This document shows, one piece after another, positions 1-5,660 of a stretch of 6,904 nt of DNA. The DNA is from an uncultured Eubacteriales bacterium (GTDB lineage: Bacteria > Bacillota > Clostridia > Oscillospirales > CAG-272): NCBI GenBank assembly GCA_902462015.1, contig CABPZV010000109.1:1-6904 (forward strand), given 5' to 3'. The notes beneath the pieces were generated by a model. It was not told the origin of the DNA. It saw nothing but the letters and a program-made list of their open reading frames with translations, and searched no databases. A program made the translations under genes and the position numbers. Each line of letters opens with the position of its first letter. The stretch's first letter is position 1.

Positions 1-20
1 GCAAAAATACCTTCATTCAT
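1..20 (-). CDS. metI: Start of methionine ABC transporter permease (MetI), cut by window edge
   Basis: Only the first six codons are visible, reading MNEGIF and continuing past the left edge. The identity is inferred from position: in metQ-metN-metI operons the permease follows the ATPase. Two ATGs are possible, at 20-18 and, in another frame, at 16-14 (MKVFL). I prefer 20-18 because a strong ribosome binding site, GGAGGAGGT at 37-29, ends 8 bases before it. This start overlaps the metN stop (15-13) by 8 bases, as expected for coupled translation. The protein should be an inner-membrane subunit with about five membrane helices, but none of that can be seen here. Confidence 0.6.
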
Positions 21-1023
21 TTTCGGTTACCTCCTCCGCAATTATATTTTCATAACCGGAAAGAAAGGCAAGAGCCCGTTTTACTGCAGTTCCGTCATCA
101 GGAAGTCCAAGTACCATGCTTCCGTAAACCTTGTTTCCAATCATTCTGGACGAGGCGTACAATATCGACGCTGCAATTCCCTCGGACATTGCCATACTTG
201 CAATGACAGGCTCGGACGTCGGCTGCTGTCCGTTGAAAACGATACGTATTTTTCTGCAGTTTAAATCGACCGGCAGCGTCTCCCCGGCATTTTCAGGGAA
301 AACAAGACGTCTTGCAGCCTCCGACTTAGGATGAGAAAAAACGTCGGTTACATCGCCCTCCTCAGCAACGCTCCCGTTATCAAGAATAGCGACACGGTTA
401 CAAATCTCCTCGACGACGCTCATCTGATGAGTTATAATTATAACCGTTATTCCCAGTCTCTTATTTATATCGCGGATAAGCCCCAGAATGGAATGTGTCG
501 TCTTAGGATCAAGCGCACTCGTAGCCTCGTCACACAGTAGCACCTCCGGTTCGGTAGCAAGCGCACGCGCGATTGCTACACGCTGCTTCTGTCCGCCTGA
601 CAGCTGGGCAGGATATGCCTCAGCCTTATCCGGAAGTCCGACAAGCTCAAGAAGCTCCCTTGCGCGCTTCTCCGCCTCAGTCCGTTTCATTCCCTCAAGC
701 TCAAGCGGAAAGCACACATTTTTCAGACATGTACGCTGCATGAGAAGATTAAAGCTCTGAAAAATCATAGCTATTCTGCGTCTGACGTTGCGAAGCTCCT
801 TTTCCCCAAGCGTGCCTATGTCAAGTCCGTCTATAAGCACAGAGCCTCCCGAAGGACGCTCCAGCATATTTATACAGCGGACAAGTGTGCTTTTTCCTGC
901 ACCGCTCATTCCGATTATTCCATATATATCCCCGTCATTTACCGAAAGTGAGATATTTCTGAGAGCCTCGACTTTAGTATCTGAAAGTAAAAAGGTCTTT
1001 GAAAGATTTTTAAGTTCGATCAT
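13..1023 (-). CDS. metN: Methionine import ATP-binding protein MetN with NIL domain
   Basis: This 336-residue protein is the cytoplasmic ATPase of the MetNIQ methionine importer. Visible motifs are Walker A GMSGAGKST (38-46), Q-loop glutamine 89 in FQSFNLL, signature LSGGQ (141-145), Walker B VLLCDE (161-166) with catalytic Glu166, D-loop SALDP (169-173) and switch His199. Residues about 255-336 form the NIL domain (starting CRKIRIVFNG), which in this family binds methionine when the internal pool is high and slows transport. Length and domain order match full-length MetN. The ATG overlaps the metQ stop in an ATGA, and no Shine-Dalgarno sequence precedes it, so translation probably depends on ribosomes finishing metQ. 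The end overlaps the putative permease gene. The NIL domain makes methionine or a close derivative the likely substrate. Confidence 0.95.
   Translation of the reverse strand: MIELKNLSKTFLLSDTKVEALRNISLSVNDGDIYGIIGMSGAGKSTLVRCINMLERPSGGSVLIDGLDIGTLGEKELRNVRRRIAMIFQSFNLLMQRTCLKNVCFPLELEGMKRTEAEKRARELLELVGLPDKAEAYPAQLSGGQKQRVAIARALATEPEVLLCDEATSALDPKTTHSILGLIRDINKRLGITVIIITHQMSVVEEICNRVAILDNGSVAEEGDVTDVFSHPKSEAARRLVFPENAGETLPVDLNCRKIRIVFNGQQPTSEPVIASMAMSEGIAASILYASSRMIGNKVYGSMVLGLPDDGTAVKRALAFLSGYENIIAEEVTENE
29..37 (-). promoter_or_regulatory. Strong ribosome binding site for the permease gene, inside the end of metN
   Basis: The minus strand reads GGAGGAGGT here, a near-perfect Shine-Dalgarno sequence. 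It lies in the last codons of metN (the VTENE tail) and sits at good spacing for the ATG at 20-18 and a few bases too far for the ATG at 16-14. It decides the start of the downstream gene. Confidence 0.75.
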
Positions 1024-1874
1024 TTATTTATAGCATCAAGAGATGTCTGTTTACCTCCGTATATTCCCATCGGTTCAACATGAATAGAGGCAACCGAAAC
1101 AAGATGAGTACCGTTCTCAGCGTTAAAATCGTCAAGATAAGGCTTGTGCTGAAAATAGTTCGCATCAATTGTTCCATCCTCAACTACATTGTTAGGAACA
1201 ATATAATCCGTGTACTCCTGAACATTAAGAGAAATATCCTTCTCGGCGAGAATTTCCTTTGCAACCGCAAGAATTTCTGCATGAGGAGCCGGAGACGCCG
1301 CTACTGTAATTGTTGTTCCTGCGAGAGCAGCATAATCTACCGATTCATCATATCCATCGCCAGGATTATCAACAACAGACAAAATCTGTCCGTCATATTT
1401 TGTCTTAATAAAGTCTGCTGTCTTCTTACTTTCAAGCGCGGCTGCAAGAGCCTTAATCTTGTCTGAACTTTCGTTTCCCTCTTTAACGGCAAGGATATTA
1501 CCGTAAGCTGAATATGAGCCCTCAAGTCCGAGAGAATCATTTGAAGGATTAAGTCCGGCCTCTATTGCATAGTTTGAATTGATTACGGCATAGTCAACAT
1601 CCTTAAGAACATTCGGAAGCTGCGCCGCCTCAACTTCTCTGATTTTTATGTCATATGGATTATCTTCTATATCCCTGACAGTCGCTGTAATTCCTGCATT
1701 CTCTTTCAGCTTTATATAACCTAACTGTTCAAGCAAAATCAGCGCACGCGCCTCATTAGTAGTATCGTTCGGAACGGCAATTTCGATTTTGCTTCCGGAG
1801 CAGGAGCCTAAAAATGCTCCCAGAGATAATACAGCCGCCGCTGCAAGTACAACCGATAAAATTCTTTTTTTCAT
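1020..1874 (-). CDS. metQ: Circularly permuted MetQ/NlpA-family methionine-binding lipoprotein
   Basis: Extracellular, lipid-anchored substrate-binding subunit of the MetNIQ importer, 284 residues from the ATG at 1874. Residues 1-24 are a lipoprotein signal (MKKR, then hydrophobic) ending in the lipobox LGSC, so Cys25 should carry the lipid. The family motifs are present but in swapped order. PNDTTN (35-40), EAAQLP (82-87) and AVINSNYA (96-103) belong to the usual C-terminal half; SPAPHAEIL (194-202), DYIVPN (223-228), DANYFQHKPYL (238-248), HVEPMG (265-270) and SLDAIN (278-283) belong to the usual N-terminal half. Residues about 169-186, rich in Gly, Asp and Tyr, join the old C-terminus to the old N-terminus. 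Total length is normal for the family. An in-frame ATG at 1901 would add nine residues before the lysines; it has no ribosome binding site, whereas GAAAGG lies 13 bases before 1874. The 3' end overlaps metN in an ATGA. Confidence 0.93.
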   Translation of the reverse strand: MKKRILSVVLAAAAVLSLGAFLGSCSGSKIEIAVPNDTTNEARALILLEQLGYIKLKENAGITATVRDIEDNPYDIKIREVEAAQLPNVLKDVDYAVINSNYAIEAGLNPSNDSLGLEGSYSAYGNILAVKEGNESSDKIKALAAALESKKTADFIKTKYDGQILSVVDNPGDGYDESVDYAALAGTTITVAASPAPHAEILAVAKEILAEKDISLNVQEYTDYIVPNNVVEDGTIDANYFQHKPYLDDFNAENGTHLVSVASIHVEPMGIYGGKQTSLDAINK

Positions 1875-1911
1875 AGCTATAACCATGCCTTTCGTACACA
1901 TTCAAAGTTTT
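1872..1911 (-). promoter_or_regulatory. metQ start-region leader motif, shared with the LysR gene
   Basis: Reading towards metQ, the stretch holds AAAACTTTG, then AATGTGTACGAAAGG, then 13 bases to the ATG. The GAAAGG part is the ribosome binding site. Aligned with the start of the LysR gene (3717-3682), 25 of 32 positions from AATGT to ATGA match, and six of the seven differences are transitions. Both copies also open an in-frame upstream ATG giving M-(C/Y)-TKG-x-x-I-x-M, so some initiation upstream cannot be excluded. Confidence 0.6.
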
Positions 1912-1970
1912 GTCCGACCTCAGATATTCTGATATAACGGTGCTTTTAGCCGGAATAACGTAAAACTTTG
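1903..1970 (-). promoter_or_regulatory. Nested stem structure in the metQ 5' leader
   Basis: Base pairing found by hand: CAAAGTTTT (1970-1962) with AAAACTTTG (1911-1903), nine perfect pairs. Inside it, TCCG (1954-1951) pairs with CGGA (1916-1913). That encloses a GCT-AAA-AGC hairpin (1950-1942) and a second arm, ACC (1941-1939) with GGT (1919-1917), capped by TCAGA-ATA-TCTGA (1932-1920). On the 3' side 21 of 22 consecutive bases (1924-1903) are paired. It lies within the transcript from the promoter at 2064-2036 and ends just before the ribosome binding site region. It does not match the SAM-I or T-box consensus. It could be a regulatory RNA, or DNA palindromes bound by a protein. Confidence 0.45.
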
Positions 1971-1993
1971 CTCTAAAAACGCTTTCAGATATG

Positions 1994-2009
1994 TACGATT
2001 CCTTTCGTA
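1994..2009 (-). repeat. Short hairpin TACGA-AAGGAA-TCGTA with the TACGAAAGG motif near the metQ transcript start
   Basis: On the minus strand TACGA (2009-2005) and TCGTA (1998-1994) are perfect inverted repeats around AAGGAA. The first nine bases are TACGAAAGG, the 9-mer that also precedes metQ (1896-1888) and the LysR gene (3706-3698). No ATG follows at a usable distance, so it is not a plain ribosome binding site. It lies roughly 20 bases after the predicted transcription start. Confidence 0.4.
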
Positions 2010-2035
2010 AATACTTAAATATTTTTTATGACTGA

Positions 2036-2064
2036 ATTATACATCATAAACCGCAATAAGTCAA
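2036..2064 (-). promoter_or_regulatory. Sigma-A promoter of the metQNI operon
   Basis: The -35 box TTGACT (2064-2059) and a perfect -10 box TATAAT (2041-2036) are separated by exactly 17 bases. Transcription should start near A2029, giving a leader of about 155 nt before metQ. The promoter begins 29 bases after the stop codon of the membrane protein gene, so metQNI can be expressed independently of the genes upstream. Confidence 0.85.
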
Positions 2065-2093
2065 ATACATGAATAATATATCAAAGTATAGTT

Positions 2094-2633
2094 TTAATCT
2101 ATAGTTTGAGACAGTTCAGGCTTAGATTTTGATCTTGCTTTCACATATACAACTGCAGCACTTATTACATCAATACAAAAAATAAACTGACAAAAGCCGC
2201 ATACAAACGCAAAGAGCTTTGTAAGCTTTCCGTCTCTATAACATCTAATCACAGAGAGCAGCCCTGTGAGTCCGGTTATAAAAATTGTCAGACAATCGAA
2301 AATCACTAATATAAAAGATATCGCATATGTAAATATAGTCAAGATAAATATACATCCGATTCCGAAAATCAGAACATACGATGGAATTTGAAGCACTTTA
2401 ATAAGCAAGCTGATAAAGGCTGTTTCTCTTGAGTCCCACTTGCGGCATAACCCCAAAACAACATAAATCAGACTGCAAATTATTGATATGACAATCAATG
2501 CTGCAAAACTCAGTAACACAACGGGAAGATTTTCTCCGATAAAAGATGAGTTTATTATAAAAAAACAGAACATTAGAATCAGTAATATGTACGGACACAG
2601 TAGTCCGGGCAGTAATAGAATAAATTTTTTCAT
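2094..2633 (-). CDS. Small cysteine-rich multi-pass membrane protein of unknown function
   Basis: I do not recognise this 179-residue protein with certainty. Strongly hydrophobic stretches at about 4-27, 37-62, 73-103, 104-129 and 141-164 suggest four to five membrane helices. A charged loop (RKWDSRE, 64-70), a second (RCYRDGK, 130-136) and a basic tail (KARSKSKPE, 165-173) are likely cytoplasmic. There are ten cysteines, including CGFC (145-148) and Cys153. The start at 2633 is chosen because GAAAGGA lies about 10 bases upstream and MKKF begins the first helix; an upstream in-frame TTG at 2690 has no such site and lies in repeat-rich DNA. Two 60-base samples of the gene counted by hand have 37% and 32% G+C, against 45% in a sample of the exporter gene. 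It sits alone between the LysR gene and the metQ promoter, so a role in methionine uptake is only a guess from position. Confidence 0.75.
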   Translation of the reverse strand: MKKFILLLPGLLCPYILLILMFCFFIINSSFIGENLPVVLLSFAALIVISIICSLIYVVLGLCRKWDSRETAFISLLIKVLQIPSYVLIFGIGCIFILTIFTYAISFILVIFDCLTIFITGLTGLLSVIRCYRDGKLTKLFAFVCGFCQFIFCIDVISAAVVYVKARSKSKPELSQTID

Positions 2634-2667
2634 ATGGTAACTATCCTTTCTGAATTTACAATAAAAA

Positions 2668-2737
2668 TGATATAAAAATCGAAGCATCAATACATTTTAT
2701 ATCAAAATAAAAATGATCCCAGTATTTTTTTGATATC
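2668..2737. repeat. Three interlocking AT-rich inverted-repeat elements upstream of the membrane protein gene
   Basis: Element A, TGATATAAAA (2668-2677), is the exact complement of TTTTATATCA (2695-2704). The overlapping element ATATCAAAA (2699-2707) is the exact complement of TTTTGATAT (2728-2736). The middle element can therefore pair with either side but not both. There is no GC-rich stem or T-tract, so it is not a convincing terminator for the LysR gene. It could be a protein operator or alternative RNA structures; a TATAAA lies in the middle element on the minus strand, but no good -35 box goes with it. Confidence 0.4.
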
Positions 2738-2751
2738 TTACCGTTTGCACT

Positions 2752-3684
2752 TCAATTCTTCATAATATAAGGCGAAAGATATTTTTCTATTTCTGAAATA
2801 TACAGCTCTCCCATACGGGAAAGAATCATATCCTTTTTCTTTATATAGCCTATATCCATTTTATTCCGAAGCTCCGGCTCTTCAGGTTCAAGAGGTACTG
2901 CCACATAGTCGTCGCCGTTAAGCTCTTCGCAGATAATTCCGGAACAAATCGTGTAGCCCCCGAGACCAAGCATTAGATTCAGCATTGTAGCGCGGTCACT
3001 TACCTTTACGGCACGCTGATATTCCCTTGTACTATAAAGTTCCTCTGCAAGATAAAAGGACCCGTTTTCGCCCTGATCGAATGACAGACACGGATATTTT
3101 TCAAGCTCATGCATTGTAACAGATTTATTGTCTGCAAGTGGATGCCCACTCCAAAGATAAACATATGCCTTACATTCTATGAGACTGTGAAATTCAATAT
3201 CTGAAGCGGCAAAAAGCTTCGATAATATTTTTCTGTTAAAATCCGACAGATAAAGAATTCCGATTTCACTTTTTAAAGAAGAAACATCTGCTATAACCTC
3301 AGAAGTTTTAGTTTCCCGAAGCGCGAAATCATATTCTGAAATATCAAAATTTCTCGTCATCTCAACAAAAGCCTTGACGGCAAAGGAATAATGCTGAGCC
3401 GAAACCCCGAATTTTTTCTTCAGGGTTCCCGGTTTTTCATATTTGTCAAGCAGATTGTCAAACATCTGGCAGACCTGACGCGCATACAGAATAAACTCTG
3501 CTCCGTCCGCAGTCAGGGTCATTCCTTTTCCTCCGCGATTGAAAATATTGATGCCGAGCTCCCTCTCCAGCTCCTTTACCGATGAGGTAAGCGACGGCTG
3601 ACTGACAAAAAGCACCTCTGACGCCCGGCTGAGCGAGCCGGTTTCAGATATCGCTATCATATATCTAAGCTGCATTATAGTCAT
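2752..3684 (-). CDS. LysR-type transcriptional regulator
   Basis: A 310-residue DNA-binding regulator of normal LysR length. The N-terminal winged helix-turn-helix is clear: MQLRYMIAISETGSLSRASE (4-23) leads into the recognition helix region FVSQPSLTSSVKELERELG (26-44), then NIFNR (46-50) and the LTADG wing (57-61). Residues about 90-300 form the effector-binding domain, whose ligand cannot be read from sequence. An upstream in-frame ATG at 3711 would add nine residues (MYTKGTAIN); I chose 3684 because TACGAAAGG precedes it by 13 bases, the same arrangement as in metQ. LysR proteins usually control their own gene and a neighbouring operon with a small-molecule co-inducer. Because the leader of this gene resembles that of metQ, the metQNI operon is the best candidate target, but this is inference; the exporter pair upstream and the membrane protein downstream are alternatives. 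Confidence 0.92.
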   Translation of the reverse strand: MTIMQLRYMIAISETGSLSRASEVLFVSQPSLTSSVKELERELGINIFNRGGKGMTLTADGAEFILYARQVCQMFDNLLDKYEKPGTLKKKFGVSAQHYSFAVKAFVEMTRNFDISEYDFALRETKTSEVIADVSSLKSEIGILYLSDFNRKILSKLFAASDIEFHSLIECKAYVYLWSGHPLADNKSVTMHELEKYPCLSFDQGENGSFYLAEELYSTREYQRAVKVSDRATMLNLMLGLGGYTICSGIICEELNGDDYVAVPLEPEEPELRNKMDIGYIKKKDMILSRMGELYISEIEKYLSPYIMKN

Positions 3685-3717
3685 ATTTATGGCCGTACCT
3701 TTCGTATACATTAAAGT
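3682..3717 (-). promoter_or_regulatory. Start-region leader motif of the LysR gene, shared with metQ
   Basis: The minus strand reads ACTTT, then AATGTATACGAAAGG, then 13 bases to the ATG at 3684. It aligns almost without gaps to the metQ start region (1911-1872), with the same spacing. GAAAGG is the ribosome binding site; the conserved part extends about ten bases further upstream than a ribosome binding site needs. Confidence 0.6.
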
Positions 3718-3749
3718 ATTGGATAAATTTCTACATAAATCACTTTAAT
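3710..3749. repeat. Inverted repeat in the LysR gene leader
   Basis: ATTAAAGT (3749-3742 on the minus strand) and ACTTTAAT (3717-3710) are perfect eight-base complements 24 bases apart, starting at the predicted transcription start. The 3' arm runs straight into the shared TACGAAAGG leader motif, as the 3' arm of the metQ leader stem does. It may be a stem in the mRNA or an autoregulatory binding site. Confidence 0.4.
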
Positions 3750-3755
3750 ATATTT

Positions 3756-3784
3756 ATTTTACCATAATATTAAACTATTTGCAA
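3756..3784 (-). promoter_or_regulatory. Predicted promoter of the LysR gene
   Basis: TTGCAA (3784-3779, four of six consensus bases) and TAAAAT (3761-3756, five of six) are 17 bases apart, and TGG directly before the -10 box resembles an extended -10. Transcription would start near 3749, giving a leader of about 65 nt. It begins just 20 bases after the exporter gene's stop codon, and no terminator is visible between them, so read-through from the exporter genes is also possible. Confidence 0.5.
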
Positions 3785-3804
3785 GTTTGGGCATGTCACG
3801 CGCT

Positions 3805-5616
3805 CTATTTTATATAGTTTTCAGCCTGTACGGTAAACATCTCCGCATATCTTCCGCCGAGCTTCATAAGCTCATCATGAGAACCTTCTTCGGCAATTCT
3901 TCCGTCCTCAAACATATAGATTCTGTCAGCATGGCGCGTTGTTGAAAGACGGTGCGAAATAAATATAACAGTTTTGTCCTCCGCAAATGCTGAAATCTGC
4001 TTATTAAGAGCATATTCAGCCATCGGATCAAGCGAAGCAGACGGCTCATCCATAATTATAATATCATATGGTCTCGCAAAAACCCGTGCAATTGCTATCT
4101 TCTGCGCTTCTCCTCCGGAAATATTTGTGCCCTTTTCATCAAATTCGCGAGTAAGCATTGTGTCTATTCCCTGTTCAAGCTCCGCAAGCTTACCGTCAAA
4201 TGTAGCGCGGTGAAGCGCGTCAAGTACCCTTTTCCGGTCATCCTCGGTAAATTCGTCTCCAAGTACGTTCTCAGCAATCGTCGCGGCAAATATCCGGAAA
4301 TCCTGGAACACTGCGCCGATTCTGCCGCGGTAGCTGTCGGTATCGTACTCCCGTATATCAATTCCGTTCATAAATATAGTACCGCTCTGAGGCTCATAAA
4401 GATGCATGAGAAGCTTGATCAGAGTCGATTTTCCGGCTCCATTATAGCCGACAACCGCAATTTTTTCTCCCCGACGGAGCTTTATGGAAACATTATGCAG
4501 TATCTCCGTCTCAGGCTTGTAACCAAAGCAAACATTTTTCAGCTCCATCGACTCAAAGGCCGGCGCTTCAAGCGTGCCGCCGCGACCCTCAGGTCTATAC
4601 TCCATAAAACGGCGCACCTTTTCTATCTGCGCACTCTGCTGAGGCAAATTTGATATCGTATCCGCAAATGAGACCAGGCTGCTCCTGAAAGACCAATTTG
4701 CGTTAATTATAACGGTAAATCCGCCAAGCGTGGCAGCTCCAATTGTAAGCTTGTAAAGAGTCAGGGCGATTACTACCATATATGTTCCTGTTGAATTCAC
4801 CTCATTCAGGAAATCAAGTCCTATCTGTTTCTTTCCGTATTTCTTTATGACATTAACGCGGTCTCCTATATATTTTTCGTACTCACGGTTTACACAATCC
4901 GAAACATGAGAAAGACGAAGCTCCTTCGCATAGTCGGGAAGCATAAATATCTTATTTATATATTCCCCTCGTCTTATCACCGGAGCCTGAGCGTCACGCA
5001 TTGCAAAATCGATTTTTTTCCGTCTTGCACTTATAATCATAGAAATAACCGCGCTTGCCAAAAGAATCGCCATAGTTCCGAAATCGATATACACAAGAAG
5101 CGCAAGCGTCGCCGAGAAATTGAGAAAGTACTGAATCAGGCTCGTAAAATTTCCGACCGTACCGGCAGCATATGTATCCGCATACTGCATTGCAAGAATA
5201 AAATTATTGTAAAAATCCGGGTCATCATACTTTGAAAGCTCCAATGTACGCACCTTTTTAAAAAGGTCTACCTGTACAGTCCGATGCATTCTCTGGGAAA
5301 AACCAGGCCAGAGATAATTGGAAAAAATAAGATTCCACAGCCATTGAAGAACTTTCGCTCCGGCTATGCTCAAAATCACAAACAACGCATCTATAAAAAA
5401 CGGTTGATCCCCAAGCAATGTGTAAAGACGGCTGTTCAATAAGAGCACTGCGGGATTCATCAGACCGTTTATAAGCGCATTCACAACAGAAATAAGAAAT
5501 GTTCCCTTAGAATTGTGCCACATATACCGGAAAGAATATATATTGTTATCGAGTATTTTTACCCACGAAGTTACTGTGCTTTTTATACTGTTACGAGGCT
5601 TATCTGCCATTTTCAT
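3805..5616 (-). CDS. ABC exporter half-transporter (fused permease and ATPase), partner 2
   Basis: A complete type IV ABC exporter subunit, 603 residues from 5616. Residues about 35-320 are the membrane domain with six predicted helices (for example FLISVVNALINGLMNPAV and TLALLVYIDFGTMAILLASA); the NBD starts near 355. Visible motifs are Walker A GYNGAGKS (390-397), Q-loop Gln438, signature ISGGE (499-503), Walker B IIIMDE with catalytic Glu524, D-loop SLD (528-530) and His555. All are intact. ATGs at 5625, 5616 and 5610 are all in frame; AAAGGAG lies only 2 bases before 5625 and 11 before 5616, and a GGAG lies 9 before 5610, so the start is uncertain by a few residues. The gene follows its paralogue after 44 bases (35 to the first ATG), so they form one operon and probably a heterodimer. 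The substrate (peptide, lipid or drug) cannot be inferred. Confidence 0.92.
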   Translation of the reverse strand: MKMADKPRNSIKSTVTSWVKILDNNIYSFRYMWHNSKGTFLISVVNALINGLMNPAVLLLNSRLYTLLGDQPFFIDALFVILSIAGAKVLQWLWNLIFSNYLWPGFSQRMHRTVQVDLFKKVRTLELSKYDDPDFYNNFILAMQYADTYAAGTVGNFTSLIQYFLNFSATLALLVYIDFGTMAILLASAVISMIISARRKKIDFAMRDAQAPVIRRGEYINKIFMLPDYAKELRLSHVSDCVNREYEKYIGDRVNVIKKYGKKQIGLDFLNEVNSTGTYMVVIALTLYKLTIGAATLGGFTVIINANWSFRSSLVSFADTISNLPQQSAQIEKVRRFMEYRPEGRGGTLEAPAFESMELKNVCFGYKPETEILHNVSIKLRRGEKIAVVGYNGAGKSTLIKLLMHLYEPQSGTIFMNGIDIREYDTDSYRGRIGAVFQDFRIFAATIAENVLGDEFTEDDRKRVLDALHRATFDGKLAELEQGIDTMLTREFDEKGTNISGGEAQKIAIARVFARPYDIIIMDEPSASLDPMAEYALNKQISAFAEDKTVIFISHRLSTTRHADRIYMFEDGRIAEEGSHDELMKLGGRYAEMFTVQAENYIK

Positions 5617-5625
5617 TCGCTCCAT

Positions 5626-5660
5626 AACTCCTTTCAGCGTTTTATAAAATTTTATGACAA
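5626..5660 (-). promoter_or_regulatory. Intergenic gap and ribosome binding site between the exporter genes
   Basis: This 35-base gap carries a self-complementary ATAAAATTTTAT and the ribosome binding site GAAAGGAG. It has room for neither a separate promoter nor a terminator, which supports co-transcription of the two exporter subunits. Confidence 0.6.

Noticed and set aside
1080..1466. Plus-strand open frame of 128 codons opposite metQ
   Set aside because: It lies wholly within the metQ coding region, has an Arg/Asn/Ile/Cys-heavy composition typical of an antisense shadow, and resembles no protein family I know.
1875..2030. SAM riboswitch or Met T-box in the metQ leader
   Set aside because: Searched by eye for the purine-rich SAM-I core and for the T-box antiterminator sequence; neither is present on the minus strand.
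2634..2690. TTG at 2690 as the start of the membrane protein gene
   Set aside because: No ribosome binding site precedes it, it overlaps the inverted repeats, and 2633 has GAAAGGA at good spacing and begins the first hydrophobic helix.
2701..2751. Rho-independent terminator after the LysR gene
   Set aside because: The inverted repeat there is nearly all A and T, with a long loop and no T-tract after it.
3785..3804. Terminator between exporter gene 2 and the LysR gene
   Set aside because: The short GC-rich stretch here does not form a stable stem and has no T-tract.
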